From Adineta steineri (Eukaryota; Rotifera; Eurotatoria; Adinetida; Adinetidae), in contig CAJNOI010000106.1 in the NCBI GenBank assembly GCA_905250115.1, positions 270,517 to 334,516 of the forward strand: DNA of 64,000 nucleotides. The letters run 5' to 3'. A program made the position numbers and the translations under genes. Position 1 is the stretch's first letter. Each line of letters begins with the position of its first letter. The notes beneath the pieces were generated by a model that saw only the letters and a program-made list of their open reading frames with translations, was not told the origin of the DNA and searched no databases. This document shows, in pieces, positions 46,796 through 58,683 of the stretch.

Positions 46796-48585
46796 TAGCA
46801 AAGAAAAAGAATTAGGAATTAATATTATGAAATAAAAGATATGAAAATGCAATTGAATGATTTGATAAAATTGAACAAATACAACGAATCAGGTGGATGC
46901 TTAAGACAGCTTACTTTTATTCTTTTTTTGTTTGTAACATGACCCATATGTCTGTGATTTCTTAGTTTACTTAAACTCAATTAATGATAATAGTAGTCAT
47001 TTTTCGTCAACTTTAACAATAAAAAATAGATTCAATGCTTTGCCATTAACTTTATTCGATTCTAAAGAGAATAGCAATTATTATAAATTATATTTTACCA
47101 GTAGGAAAATAATCCTACTACATATCACTAAAATCATTTAAAAATAATTATTTTATAAATTGAATCTTTATTTCATGGTATAGTAACAAATAAAATTTAA
47201 AATATCTGAATTCATACTTATCCTAAGTAAACATGTGATTATCTGTTCTTATCGAAACTCTTGTAATTAAATCTAATATTATTGGTGTCTCTATATTTAA
47301 ATTGATCTAAATATTAATTAACTAAAATAATATTTTTAAAGAAATTGGTGGGTGTGGACAATATCACCTACATAGATTACATCCACACACACCCTATTTC
47401 TGTTATTATTTTATTCCGTGGTATTTTCTTTTCGTATAATATATCAACTATTCAATCATTCATTCAGGGTGTGGGTGTATCATATCTAAGATATCCACAA
47501 TCTTTTCAATGATAAGATGTATTGGTGATTTTAGTGAATTGAAGAGGGATTCGTATATTGATTGAAGAAATTTTTTTTCAATAAAAACGAATGAAAAGAG
47601 GCTTCATATTATCTTCATAAGCTGCGCAGTTGCCATAATAAAAAAAAACAACGAACATATTCGATGCGGAATAACCGAAATATTTATATCATCATCGAAA
47701 TTTGATCAGTCCTTGAATGTATTTACGTCATTATGATCACAATCATCAAAACAAAAACATATTCAATACAATACAAAAAAATTATAATACACTTATTAAC
47801 TGTATATATGTACAAATGAAAAGAATAATAATCTAAACACGTGTCTATAGACCATCACACTAAATTACTGAAAAAAATAAATTCACATTCAGAATGGTCA
47901 CGTCTTTTTTTATTTGTTTTTATTGATGATATCTTTTATGACTTGAACAGAAAATCTTTTCTCTATCTCTGCTAGATTCTAACTTGATCAAAACCGAAAT
48001 AGATTCGAAATTCAATAGATCGGATTTAGACTTATACCAATGACATAATATAAAACTTTCTAGTTTGTTCAAAGCTTTAGACTAGATCAATCGATTTTTT
48101 GAATTAGTCGAAAAACGAATGAAATAAATCCTCATTCTTTATACTTTTTTCGTCTGCTTCAATAATACTTAAAGTAATTTTATATATTATTAATCACTCT
48201 TTGTTTTTATTTCGTTCTATTCTTCGTCTTTTCTCATGTGGTTGTATACTTATTTTTCTTTTTCTATGAGTAAAACACATAAAAAATAACAAGATTAAAA
48301 CGAAAGACTTTTCTATACTATGAAGATTTTATTGAAAACTTTGAATTGTTTCTATACGTAATATCACAAAAAAAGAATTTTTAGAAAGAAAACATTTTAT
48401 GTGTCAATAATAGAGTATTAATTAAAGAGTACAAGAAAAAAAAGATGATTATATTAATGAGAAAAGATTAAAAAAAAAGAAGTACGCACACTATAAAAGA
48501 TACATAATGAAACTAACTAAGTAAGAATAGATACATGCAGAGCATGAATAAAGTTCTCTTCATATAATAAAACTGTTCATCAGTT
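46796..48585. other. Intergenic, two short telomere-like patches only
   Basis: No gene seen. It contains GGTGGGTGTGG ... CCACACACACCC at 47346-47396, and a lone GGGTGTGGGTG patch with a palindromic ATATCTAAGATAT at 47464-47493. Confidence 0.5.
47346..47493. repeat. Telomere-like fold-back patches (copy 9)
   Basis: The first patch pairs GGTGGGTGTGGA with a C-rich ATCCACACACACCC. The second, 70 bases on, has only a G arm (CAGGGTGTGGGTG). Both are short compared with the other copies. Confidence 0.55.
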
Positions 48586-49107
48586 TTAGCTTTGATTGCA
48601 TTTCAGACAATAATATTGCCAAGTACTAGCAGTTTGACCAGCAATACGAACACAACATCCTCCATTGGTACCACAACCATAACCGTTACCGCAATCGAAA
48701 TAACTTGGATTGCCTGAAAAACCATTATGAACGCTAGTATAATTGCCACCAGGACAAAAAGTAGAAGAAGCACCAGCACAAACATTAGAACTAAGTTGAC
48801 AAGTGCCTGTACTACCAACTTTTTCTACCCACTTACTATCATAACAAGTCAAACCACATGTAGTACTAGCATCATAGCGGGTATTTGAATTACAAAAATC
48901 TGCACATTGAGTAGTACCACCACAAACTGATTTAGCAGCAGCACGTTTGTCAACGTATTGGCTGAGATATTCTGCTACCAAGTGTCGGCGAGCACCATAA
49001 TAACTGTCATCAACCATATCTTCGTTGCTGTTTTCTTGTACATAACAGTTTATTGTCAAGAATAAAGAGACAAGAACCAAATAAGCTATTGTTTGAATAC
49101 CACTCAT
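48586..49107 (-). CDS. Secreted cysteine-rich protein
   Basis: A single-exon minus-strand frame of 173 codons, counted from the Met at 49107, opens with MSGIQTIAYLVLVSLFLTIN, a typical signal peptide. An acidic propeptide-like stretch with a dibasic site (SQYVDKR) follows. The remainder is Gly/Ser/Thr-rich with about 16 Cys, among them CGGTTQCADFC, CGLTCYD, CGNGYGCGTNGGCC and YYCLKC. An ATG 20 codons upstream (49167) is in frame but sits about where transcription should begin (TATA at 49197-49203), so the later Met is preferred. It should be exported and disulfide-bonded. The family is not recognised; a structural, lectin-like or other extracellular role is possible. Confidence 0.72.
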   Translation of the reverse strand: MSGIQTIAYLVLVSLFLTINCYVQENSNEDMVDDSYYGARRHLVAEYLSQYVDKRAAAKSVCGGTTQCADFCNSNTRYDASTTCGLTCYDSKWVEKVGSTGTCQLSSNVCAGASSTFCPGGNYTSVHNGFSGNPSYFDCGNGYGCGTNGGCCVRIAGQTASTWQYYCLKCNQS

Positions 49108-49196
49108 TTTTTGATTGCTGGTTGATCGGATGTGTAGATAAATAACCAAGGTAGGATGTATACACAATGGTATTTTTATGTGAAGATTCTCATCCT

Positions 49197-49210
49197 TATA
49201 TATCTATTGG
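49197..49210 (-). promoter_or_regulatory. CCAAT plus TATA box of the Cys-rich gene
   Basis: On the minus strand CCAATAGATATATAAGG lies about 90 bases upstream of the preferred start codon, combining a CCAAT motif and TATATAA. This is the clearest core promoter in the window. Confidence 0.55.
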
Positions 49211-50220
49211 TCACACCATAGAGAAAAAAGGGGGATTATAAAAAATAACATATTTTGATCTCACAATCATCCTTACTAAATATAAAACCGATATGCATCA
49301 ATAGAGAAACCTTGAAAAAATAACGACGTATTTTATAAATCATATAATGACAAAAACAAATTTCTTAATACGAAGAAAAATTTTTCTTACCTACACACAT
49401 GTCTATCATAGGTGAAATTATTTTCAAAAGATATACACGTATTTTTTTTCTACGAAAAATCAAAATATAAAAATTAATCATACCTACTATTGAGTACGTA
49501 CAGATAATTACGTGTTTAAATTTTCAATCTTATTAGATTAATATAAAGAATGAATCTAAATCAATGGTTAGATTATATAAAAAATGATTGTAAAAAAAAT
49601 AAATTCATATGATAAGATAATCGATTTATTAGAATAAAATCTATCTCTTATTGAATAGTCAAAACTTTCGATTTCTCCAATAACGAGAACGTAGAATTAA
49701 GGAATGTATAAATGATTATTTTATTATTTAATATCATCAATCGAATAGTATCTCTTTTCTTCTATGATTTTCTTCATTGTAATTCTATTTGTTTATTATA
49801 CATAAATATCAATAAAACATACATGATAACTTCATATTATTAAATTTTGTATTGATATTAAAATAATATTTGTATCCGTTTTGTATTTGTTAAAAAAAAT
49901 CTATTTTAGAATTAAGAAAATTTTCTTGTAGATGAATAATACTATTTGTATTTGTTGATTGTTAGAAATAGCATTTCGCCAGAAGAATATCGATAACTCT
50001 CGTTTTCACTTGGTATAAAATTCATTATTTACTGTGAAGATGATATAAAACAAAGTTAAATTAATGTTCATCAACTGATTTATCAAGCTCGCCTTTGATC
50101 TGTTCTTTTTTAATAAATAAATTTGATTGAATTTAATCTACTCATCGTTTCTTTGTTTGACATTTCTATAGTTTCTTACTTTGGCATAATTCTCTTCATC
50201 ATTTTTATATTTCATCAGAA
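49211..50220. other. AT-rich intergenic
   Basis: No gene, RNA or repeat recognised upstream of the Cys-rich gene. Confidence 0.4.
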
Positions 50221-50418
50221 TTATTTCCAATTATTTTTCTTGACAAACTGATTGACTCTTATGAAAATATAATTTAATATTCCATGACAATCAGATTTAA
50301 TTGATACATTAGCTTTCATGACTTGAATAATACAAAGAACTGTTTCATCAGCAATTATCTTCTGATCAATTTGCACCGATACTAATTGAATAAGTTCACC
50401 AAGTATAGTATGAAAAGT
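50221..50418 (-). pseudogene. Coding-like exon fragment of unknown gene
   Basis: An acceptor-like AG at 50419-50420 (minus strand) opens 65 codons without a start Met: TFHTILGELIQLVSVQIDQK, ADETVLCIIQVMKANVSIK, ending VKKNNWK. The amphipathic helical pattern suggests a HEAT/armadillo-type repeat protein, but no family is recognised. It is isolated from other exons. Confidence 0.3.
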
Positions 50419-50488
50419 CTTCTGAATATTATTTAATTGTTGTTATGAATCTTTTGATAATTGTTAAACACTTCAATTTTTATTTGTA

Positions 50489-50701
50489 GCGGAATTTTAT
50501 GTTGAAAATATTTTAAAAGTACGTTTTTTAGCTTCATTTAATGGTCAAACTACCAGTATGAGTAATACTTTATATATAAAATTTGCAAAATATATCAATA
50601 TAATACGTCAATATACTGGAGAGTTATTTATCGAAAACTATTGTAAAATAGTTACTATTGCTATTTCGGCATGTATTGGTGAACAATCGGATCAACTTTG
50701 A
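50489..50701 (+). pseudogene. Coding-like fragment of unknown gene
   Basis: A frame after TTTGTAG reads AEFYVENILKVRFLASFNGQ and continues to YTGELFIENYCKIVTIAISA, stopping at TGA. Composition looks protein-coding, with no start Met at its beginning and no neighbouring exons in frame. It may be a remnant of the same locus as the preceding fragment. Confidence 0.28.
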
Positions 50702-50910
50702 GCAACAACAAATGTTGTGATTAAGGAATGTTTTCATATAGAAGTGGCTATGTGCACCCAAACAGTCATAAGAAATTATTTAATAAAAGTTAAGTTAGAT
50801 AAGTCTTATATGTACATGATTTTTAACATATATGAAATGCCTTAACTTAATAGTAGTTTCACATTATGAATCATTTATTATATTCAAAAAAATGTACAAA
50901 TCAAATATTA

Positions 50911-51115
50911 TAATTACATAAATATAAAAAAATCTTAATTTAGATAAATATCAATCAATTTAAGGGTGTGAGTTTAGATGTGAAGGTCTGGGTCTAGGTG
51001 TGTGGGTCTGCGTATGGATGTAAGTAAGAAACAAGACTAACATGTTACTCATACTACACTCTTAAATTGATTGATATTTATCTAAATTAATATTTTTTTT
51101 ATATTTATGTAATTA
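50911..51115. repeat. Long palindrome with a telomere-like core (copy 10)
   Basis: About 60 bases of A/T-rich unique sequence (AATTACATAAATAT through GATAAATATCAATCAATTTA) run into AGGGTGTGAG. After a GTGTGGGTCTGCG centre the whole arm returns inverted (CTTAAATTGATTGATATTTA through ATATTTATGTAATTA) with over 90% identity. Unlike the other copies, ordinary flanking DNA is part of the palindrome. Confidence 0.85.
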
Positions 51116-51119
51116 TTTG

Positions 51120-51305
51120 TTACATAAAGCACCCGAAAGAGTTATAATGCAAATTCAATATATGACATTGTTTAATATTTATTGCTTTTTCAACAATAAT
51201 TTTCATATCATGATCATTTAATTTTGTTCGATATAAAAATATACAATTATCACATATTGATAGATGTTTTTCTAATGAAATATTTGTGTATGGAATATAA
51301 TTCAT
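51120..51305 (-). pseudogene. LRR-type exon fragment beside the palindrome
   Basis: A 61-codon minus-strand frame, MNYIPYTNISLEKHLSICDN, then LNDHDMKIIVEKAINIKQC, then HILNLHYNSFG. Leucine/isoleucine spacing with LNLHYN matches one repeat of a ribonuclease-inhibitor-like LRR. Its 3' side ends within a few bases of the palindrome at 51115, and no continuation is seen beyond it. Confidence 0.4.
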
Positions 51306-51774
51306 TGATGTTGTAAGAAGTATTTATTAAAGATACTGAATTATTTGATGTTCCAGAAAATTTTCTTTTTTCTAAATTTTTTTATAAAATTTATGACTGA
51401 ATTTGTTTTAATTATATAACATGTATATGAGATGATGGGGAATATTGATCAATAATATGAAATTATGCGGCAACAACTAATAAAACTTCATTTTCTTTTT
51501 TTTATAAGTATGAATGTTATCGAAAATTTTTTCATTTAAACATTCAATAGTAAAAAGTGTTCGAAGACCTGTTTTACCACAAAATTTTCCTCATTCTAAA
51601 ACATTTATTGTGATTGTACATGATGAAAAACTCCACTAAATAATACTTTTCTTTTCCGAATATAAATAACTTCAATCAAGTTTAACACCTCGATAAACTG
51701 TTTATTGAATAGATGGTAAACATGATAATGCATATGAAAAAAGTTTTAAATAATATAACCATAGTTTTAATAGT

Positions 51775-52197
51775 TCTTGAGGGTGTGGGTTGGTGTAGGG
51801 GTGAGTTCAGCGCAGAGATGTCCATCGCGGTTGAGAATCTGCCGCTGCCGCGCCGCGACTATAACAAAAAGAAGTGTGCCACACCGCTGCCGCACCGCGC
51901 TCCTATAAAAAGTTGCCGCTACCACGACGCTGCCGCGATGGGGTTTTTAAAATCTTCCGATTCTCAAGACTGAGAGTGGTTTAAACGAGTGCTGTTGCTG
52001 CTAATCGATGAGATTCGTCTAGTTTTACATTGCGGAATACGTCAATGTCGAGATTATGTGTAAATTTCGTAATTTTTAAAATTGTTTCCTGAAAGAGCTG
52101 CCGCTGCCGCGACAGTATGATAAAAGTTGCTGCCTCGCCGCCATGGACATCTCTGGTTCAGTGATTATGGGCACGAACACTCACACCCTCAAGATGG
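51775..52197. mobile_element. Composite inverted-repeat element with telomere-like ends (copy 11)
   Basis: The ends are CTTGAGGGTGTGGGTTGGTG (from 51776) and CACTCACACCCTCAAGATGG (to 52197). Inside them, CAGAGATGTCCATCGCGG (51813) is inverted as CCGCCATGGACATCTCTGG. Inside that is a GC-rich region of CTGCCGCTGCCGCGCCGC-type repeats. The unit is about 420 bp with no gene, and much richer in G+C than its surroundings. Confidence 0.8.
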
Positions 52198-52530
52198 TTG
52201 TTTTCTTTTGTTTCAAACATTAATTTATCTAATGATAATACAAAACCCAAGATCTTTCATTCTACAGTAACAAACAAAATTATTAGAAATCAATAGTTTT
52301 TTTTCATGTTTAGTTGATTATTATTTATAGTTTTAATGTATAGCCATAGAGTCACTAGATTAGAAAGTATATCCAAAAATCTTTGTTTTAAAAGAAAAGA
52401 AATGGTTTTATTTATTTAAAAAAAATTAAGTAGAATCAAAAAATAAATTGTTTTAAAATAATTCTCACAAAAAAAACTTTATTTAAGATAATTGTTTTAT
52501 TTTCAATGCACTTTTCACTAAATTTCAAAA

Positions 52531-55500
52531 TCAATCATAATTATCTTCTGCATAACTTGATTTCATAATACTCATGATAATACTGGGTACCAATGGTTCA
52601 TTATGAGGTTGAGTAGCAACTAAACCAATTTTACCGTGTGCAACATCAGTAGAATAAACCATTTGAAGTTTATCACCGACTTTAATTTCAATAGCAGACT
52701 GACAAACTAATACACCAGTATCTTTATTTATCGATTGAATAGTATTTGAATTAGGTATATCATTTCCATTTAATTTCATCCATAAATGAAGATCACCAAT
52801 ACCATTATTATCTTCACTTGCAACTTGAACAGCAGCAATAACAAAATAAGTTCCTGCTTCTCTAAATTTAATAACTCCATTTTTATTTCTAATACGTTGT
52901 AAACCATCATCCATATCAATTTCAATTCCTTGAGATTTCTTACAACCCCATTGTGTTTTTGAACTTGATAATTGTGCATATGGAATTGCATCACCTTGAT
53001 GACGTAATCGAAATGTTGATACTATAATACTTGGTACAGCTGGTTCATTCTTTGGTTGTGAAGCAATAACACCTAATTTTTTATTTGTAGATGAAAATGC
53101 AATTTGAACTTTATCATTTGATTTCAGTTTAATAATTGTTTGACTAACTAATACGGCAGTACTACCACTATGAATAGTTTGAATTGTATTACTATTTGAC
53201 ATATCTTTGTCATTAAGTTTCATCCATAAATGAACATCACCTGATGCATGACTATCAATTTCACTACCAACTTGAGCACAAGCAATAATAAAATAAATCC
53301 CTTCTTCATTATATTCAATATTTCCATTATGTTTTGTATTTTTTGTATTAATTTTATTATTTGCACTGAAACTATCGAATATAATAACATCAGAATTTGA
53401 ATTTGCCAATTGAGTTTTTGAACTAAATAATTCAGCATATGGAATGGTATTAATACCATCACTAATTTGTATAATTGTTGTTATAATACTTGGAACAACT
53501 GATTCATGTTCTGGTTCTGTTGCAATTAAACCTAACGATGTACATTTATTTGTTGTTGAAACTGAATATAAAAGTACAAGTGTTTGATCAGTTGAAGCTT
53601 GAAAAACTGATGAATAAACAAGAACTGATGTAGTTCCACGATTAACTGTTTGAATACTATTTGAATTCTGTTCATTTTTACCATCTTTTTCCGTCCAAAT
53701 ATGAACTTCTCCTTTACCATTTCGATTTGGACTACCAATTTGTGCAGCAAACATTGAAAAATAAATACCAGTTTTTTCAGTTTGTAATGTTCCATTAGGA
53801 AATGTTGTGTATTCATTTAAACCATCAATACTATTATATGTTACTGCTTTTCCTTTTGATCCACCTAATTGATTTTTCGAATTTGATCCTTGAAAATATG
53901 CAACATTATCAATAATTTTTCCGTTAGGTTTTTTTGTTTTTGATTCCCTATTTATTAATTAATATTAAATTTTAATCAAACAGATATTAATGAAATCTTA
54001 CGATTCAGTTGTTGTTTTTGATTTTCTTGTTGTTGTTGTTGTTTTTGTTTTATAAGCTAAAATATAATAATAAAAAAAATAATTTGATTATATAATGACT
54101 TTTATTGAGACTAAATCATGAGTAATAATTAATTTGTATTACTTTGTGGTCGTCGTGTAGGTCGTGGACGTCGACGTGCAGGATATCGACGTCGAGGTGA
54201 TCGTGATTTTTCATCATTTTCATATTGATTAGAAGAATCTTGATCATTTTTATTATTCTTGTATTCCTCTTTATCATCTTCATTTTTTTCTTCACTCTTC
54301 TCTTCACTTTTCTCTTCTGAGCCAAACATTTCATTACTATCAACTGTAACTTCATCATAAGTTGGTACTGATAATGATTCATAATTAGTATGATAACCAT
54401 CCATGAAACCACCTGTACGAGAATTAATTCGTGGAATATTTGAACCTTTTACTATTAAATAAGAAATAAATAATCAGAAATATTTAAATCAAAAAAATAA
54501 AACAAACAAGATTCTGATCGAAAGTATGTTGACATATCCATATCTGATTTTAGTTGTATACCAGTATTTGATAAACTAATATGACCTGATTTAATTAATT
54601 CTGCAATTGAAAAACGTTTTCCATGTTTATCATTTAATGCTGGTAAAACATAAATTAAGGCTAAATAAATAAATAAATTTATTCTTTATAAATAAATAAA
54701 TATGAATATAAATATTAACTTGAACTTCTTTTCGAGTAGATTATTGTTTGTTTATTGTATCGATCAGCAAATATTGGCATCCGTGGCATTAAACTAATAA
54801 ATGGGCCTTTTAAAGCTAAAAATTAAAAAAGAAAAGATTATATTTTTTATTATAAAAAAAATTATTTTACGAAAATGTCGACGATTGTATCTTGCAACAG
54901 GAATAGTAAGTTTTTCAAATGATCGTCGATAAAACGAATCAGGTGATCGACGAAAATAAATATGAATTTGACCAACAATTTCAGGATAATCAGAATCCTA
55001 TTATATCAAATAAAAAAAAAATTTTTTTTGTTAAATAAAATAAAAATATTTACATCGTCATTTGAATATGATCGTAATTGAGGAATTCGTTCACTTTCAT
55101 CTAAATTTATAAACATTATTATTATATTTAATCAAAAACAAAAATATCGATTTCAATAAGATTCAGGAAAGTATTTCAGATTTTATAAAACTATTCCAGA
55201 ATGAATTGATAATTTACCTTGATTTTCGTTAACGAGTGTTTCAGTTGTATTTGATGTATTGTAATGAATATATCCAATAATACCAGCACTGATCATAGAA
55301 ATCAATAATATAATAATACTTATAGTTCGAATTGGTTTTGAACGAAAAGTTCGTTTCCGCGATGATCTATTAACATAATATAATAGAAAAAAAAAAGAAT
55401 TATATTAAAATAACTCAATGATAATTATTTACTGTTGTAATGATTGATGATCTTTTTCAAGTTTTCGATATATCGGTTGACGCTGTTGATTATTCATTAT

Positions 55501-55572
55501 CATATCTGGTAGTTCCAAATCATCTGCGGCGATATCATCATCAGTTGCCGTAGGAACATACTTAGTCTTCAT
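52531..55572 (-). CDS. Type II membrane protein with three jelly-roll domains
   Basis: Nine minus-strand exons join in phase to 830 residues: 55572-55433, 55366-55218, 55100-55054, 54997-54871, 54815-54720, 54660-54508, 54451-54143, 54056-54002 and 53947-52531. Residues 1-60 are a cytosolic tail (MKTKYVPTATDDD ... SSRKRTFRSKP). One transmembrane helix follows (about 64-82), then a linker with conserved-looking segments (IHIYFRRSPDSFYRR, LIYVLPALNDKHGKRFSIAE). An acidic Glu/Lys stretch leads to an Arg/Pro-rich patch (RRRYPARRRPRPTRRP) and a Thr-rich spacer. The last exon holds three copies of a roughly 140-residue beta-sandwich domain (motifs AYFQGSNSKNQLGGS, GIYFxxxAxQVGS, HLWMKLN, SNTIQTI, LGVIASQP, VPSII) resembling TNF/C1q-like jelly rolls. 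Probably a cell-surface binding or adhesion protein. One donor (GTTTGT) is non-consensus. It is paralogous to the next gene. Confidence 0.78.
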
Positions 55573-57179
55573 TTTTGACACTGAATCTTATATAAATATA
55601 TATATATATATATAAGACATATTAAAATTATAGAAATATTTAACATAAATACTTATATGATTGTTAAAATGAAAAGAACACGACACTTACGTGTACTACT
55701 CCCACGGGCAAAGTCATTTTTGTGGCACTCACATATAAAAATGTGAGTGTAAGTTATAAGTACGATTTTTGCGACTTTCAGCCCCTCACAGGAAAAAGTC
55801 GAGTGTTTTTAGTTTTAATGAAAAACTTAATGTTCAGCTTTTTCCTCTTCTCTCCTGCCTCACAACTAGACCGCCGTCACAGGCGAGTATTCTTAATTAA
55901 AAATATCTGAGTTTACGTGTTGATGGTTTTCGCCATCTTCTTCTGGCTGCACGCCTTCGGAACCAGGAGGGTTAAAGCTCAACAACAGGGTAAATAATGA
56001 TTAGACATCGTGATCAAAGCTCAATGACTGGATTCTTTTAGTATTCGTAGTAAATATGTGAGCTCCACATCTTAGGCCCAAAGAAGCTACGGTAACAAGC
56101 TTGAAAAAATAATAATTCTGCACGTAAGAGTCGTGCGCGTAAGTGTCGGCGCACAGAAGTTGGCGCGCAAACATTGAATTTTTTACTGAAAATCATGAAG
56201 TACATAACGAGGTTAGTATGATATTTTATAGTATAAAGCATTAGGCGTAGTTTCGTGACTAGAGATGTGCGGGACCAGCTTCGAGCCCGGTGGTTCCGAA
56301 CCCTATCCCTGTAGCCGAAGCTAGAGCCGAGAAATAGAGCTTTACTGCAGCTGTGGCCGAGATCAGGGGCAGGTAATTTGAAACTTTAGAAGACCCGAGA
56401 CCACAAATTTAAATTTAAGTGAGTCTGTGGTCTGAATCGAGACTTGAATTAAAATTTATGTGATATTCTTTACTTTGTCATTTTTTAAAGTAAGTTTTTC
56501 GTATATCATAAATTAATTTATTATTTTCAAACTAATATCATTTAATATAATAAAAGCACTTAGGATGAAGAAAGACGATTAGAGATATGTGAAATCAGCT
56601 TCGGCTCGGATCCCGACCCCGTTCCCAGTATCCGGAGCTGCAGCTGAAGCCAAAAAATAAAGCGTTAACTGGACTGTGATAAGAACCGCGGTCATTAGAA
56701 AAAACTAGTTGCCGGGTCTGGATCGAGGCCCAAAACATACTAGACTCCAGATTGCTACGGTCAGGACTGATAAAAAATGAGCTACTAGGGCTAGACTGGC
56801 ACTGAAACCAGAAAAATCTGGTCGGGCACTTCTCTATTGGTGACTTTTGATATATAACTTAAGTTTAAACTGTGTTGATTTTTTGTATGTCTATACGCAA
56901 GAAATAGATTGTTTTTATCGATCACGTAAAATTGCAAGTCTACTCTAGAGTATTCACGACTATAAATTACATCTAGAGACGATAAGTTTATATTGAATTT
57001 GATCTAAATTAATTATTTAACTTAACTTATAGTTTAAAAGTTGAAATGTATTCAAACTCATAAGTTCCTTATCTCATGTTCGAACGTTAAGATGATTGTA
57101 TTATTTATGTAGATTTTGATAGAATTTTTGATAGAAATTATACAGTTTAACAATTTCTAGCTACTGAAGAATGTGTTCT
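55573..57179. other. Intergenic with GC-rich repeat remnants
   Basis: Contains a 9-bp stem hairpin (CACTCACAT ... ATGTGAGTG, 55727-55750), a GC-rich patch around 55850-56200, and the duplicated repeat at 56264-56720. No gene recognised. Confidence 0.4.
56264..56720. repeat. Two diverged direct copies of a GC-rich repeat
   Basis: A segment starting AGAGATGTGCGGGACCAGCT (56264) recurs as AGAGATATGTGAAATCAGCT (56583). Shared blocks include CAGCTTCG, CCGAAGCT/CCGGAGCT, AAATAGAGC/AAATAAAGC and CTGTG, over at least 110 bases. No ORF; they are probably copies of an old element. Confidence 0.6.
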
Positions 57180-57239
57180 TTTATAAATTAATTAAAAGTT
57201 TGGTTAAAATAAAAAATACAGTACACGAGTCCAGATATA

Positions 57240-57800
57240 AATAATGAAACTTACCAGTATAGAATAACTTCTAACAGAAATAATAAACAACAACCAGTAC
57301 TTGTTTGCAGCAGAAAATACTCTTATCTCACTTTTGAATAATATAACAAAAGAGAATTCTTAATATATTATCAAACGCAACTCACCTTTAAATAATAACT
57401 TTTGAAGAGGTGTTTAATAGCTGCAATAGATAAAGTGAAGAAGAGCATGTTAGAGTTAGATTGATGATTATGAAGAAAAATACACAATTCATCATATGAT
57501 ACTGCTCTCATGTGATATTATCGTTCTGCAGTGTCTTGTTTGTCATCGTTGTTATTATCTTTTCTGTATGTATATAGTCACTTATCTTCTTATTTCAAGG
57601 CAAAAGTTGGTAAACAACATTTTTATGTGAAGTTTTGTGTTCTACTGAAAAAAATGATCTGTCGCAACTGCTAATGGAACTTGTGTATATCGAATATTTC
57701 CTTATTTTTGTGACGATGACGAAAGCAATGATATAGAACGACATGCAATTCGAAGATAAGAGCAAACAGATACATGCATGATAATACATCAGATGATGGG
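57240..57800 (-). promoter_or_regulatory. Duplicated upstream region, copy A (candidate 5' leader exons)
   Basis: Homologous along its length to 62570-63060. Conserved on the minus strand are ATTGCAGCTATTAAAC, then TATTTAAAG before a GTGAGT donor (near 57386), a short intron, an acceptor at TTCAAAAG, and a second GTAAGTTTC donor (near 57256). A short frame, MLFFTLSIAAIKHLFKSYYL, ends at the first donor. The following exon begins with a stop codon in that phase. The position, upstream of the three-domain gene, suggests noncoding 5' leader exons or a tiny peptide gene. Confidence 0.45.
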
Positions 57801-57837
57801 TGTGGGTATAGGTGGATGTGGAATGCGTGTGGATGCC
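57796..57837. repeat. Telomere-like G-rich patch (copy 12)
   Basis: GATGGGTGTGGGTATAGGTG then GATGTGGAATGCGTGTGG: a G arm without a clear C arm. Confidence 0.45.
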
Positions 57838-57864
57838 ATTGTAAGTGAAAAGAATACCAGGGGA

Positions 57865-58015
57865 TATGCCGAGCCAAAGCCCGAGAGGCTCGATAGGCTT
57901 AGGCTTGATTAGACTCGGGCTTAAGCAGGGCTCGGTAGTGGCGTAATCAAGGGCGGGTATGTTTGGGCGCCGCCCAACTACCAAGGCTATTTACCCAACT
58001 ACCACTCATTTTTAA
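57865..58015. repeat. GC-rich repeat patch of GGCTCG/GGCTTAGG units
   Basis: AAAGCCCGAGAGGCTCGATA, GGCTTAGGCTTGATTAGACT and CGGGCTTAAGCAGGGCTCGG occur in series. They are followed by a palindromic GGGCGCCGCCC and repeated CCAACTACC. No gene; presumably a mobile-element remnant. Confidence 0.4.
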
Positions 58016-58033
58016 AAAACTCACTTTTTTTAT

Positions 58034-58104
58034 TTGAGGGTGTGGGTGCTGTCGTCGATAATCACTGCATTTAACACTCACCCACATCCATACCCTCAAG
58101 ATGG
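58034..58104. repeat. Telomere-like fold-back (copy 13), minimal unit
   Basis: TTGAGGGTGTGGGTGCTGTC at the left, a CGATAATCACTGCATTTAA centre, and CACCCACATCCATACCCTCA followed by AGATGG at the right. At 71 bp it is the cleanest minimal unit, with the two ends defined by (C)TTGAGGG and CCCTCAA(GATGG). Confidence 0.85.
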
Positions 58105-58683
58105 TATTATTCATTTATATTCACATTCACCCCTCGTCGTATACGAAAAGAAAAAAAAACGAAAATATGTTAGTTAAGCTGCTTGTTTAAAATAAAGTTT
58201 TATGTAAAACTCAATGTTAATATAATATTTATAAATTTGAAGCACAAATAATTGATGAAAAAGCAGCAATTCTAATTTTTTTTCAGTTTCGATTAAATAT
58301 AATAATCGAGTATAAGTATCAAAATAATTAAGAACTGACTATGATGAGATAATGTTGATTATAATCTACAATATTCATTTATATTTGGGAGATAAATATA
58401 TTACTTCGTCTGAAGAATTTATTGAGGATGAGTGGACAAGTACATATGTAGTTTCAGATATTGAATAAATTGTTTTTTTCAAACTAAGCAAACACGAATC
58501 AAAACTTTTTTTATTTTGAAAAAGTAAATGATTTTATTCTTCGAAAAAACAATTACAATAAAGGAGCAAATTATTTTTTATAAAAAAAGATATTTTAGCA
58601 AAAATGAGGTAAAAGTAATAGAATATACTACGAATAGATGTTGAAAAAATCATATGATAATCATTATATATTGCAGTTAGTTC

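Noticed and set aside
51713..51973. 86-codon frame across the composite element
   Set aside because: Translates the G arm and the CTGCCGC repeats; no independent coding evidence.
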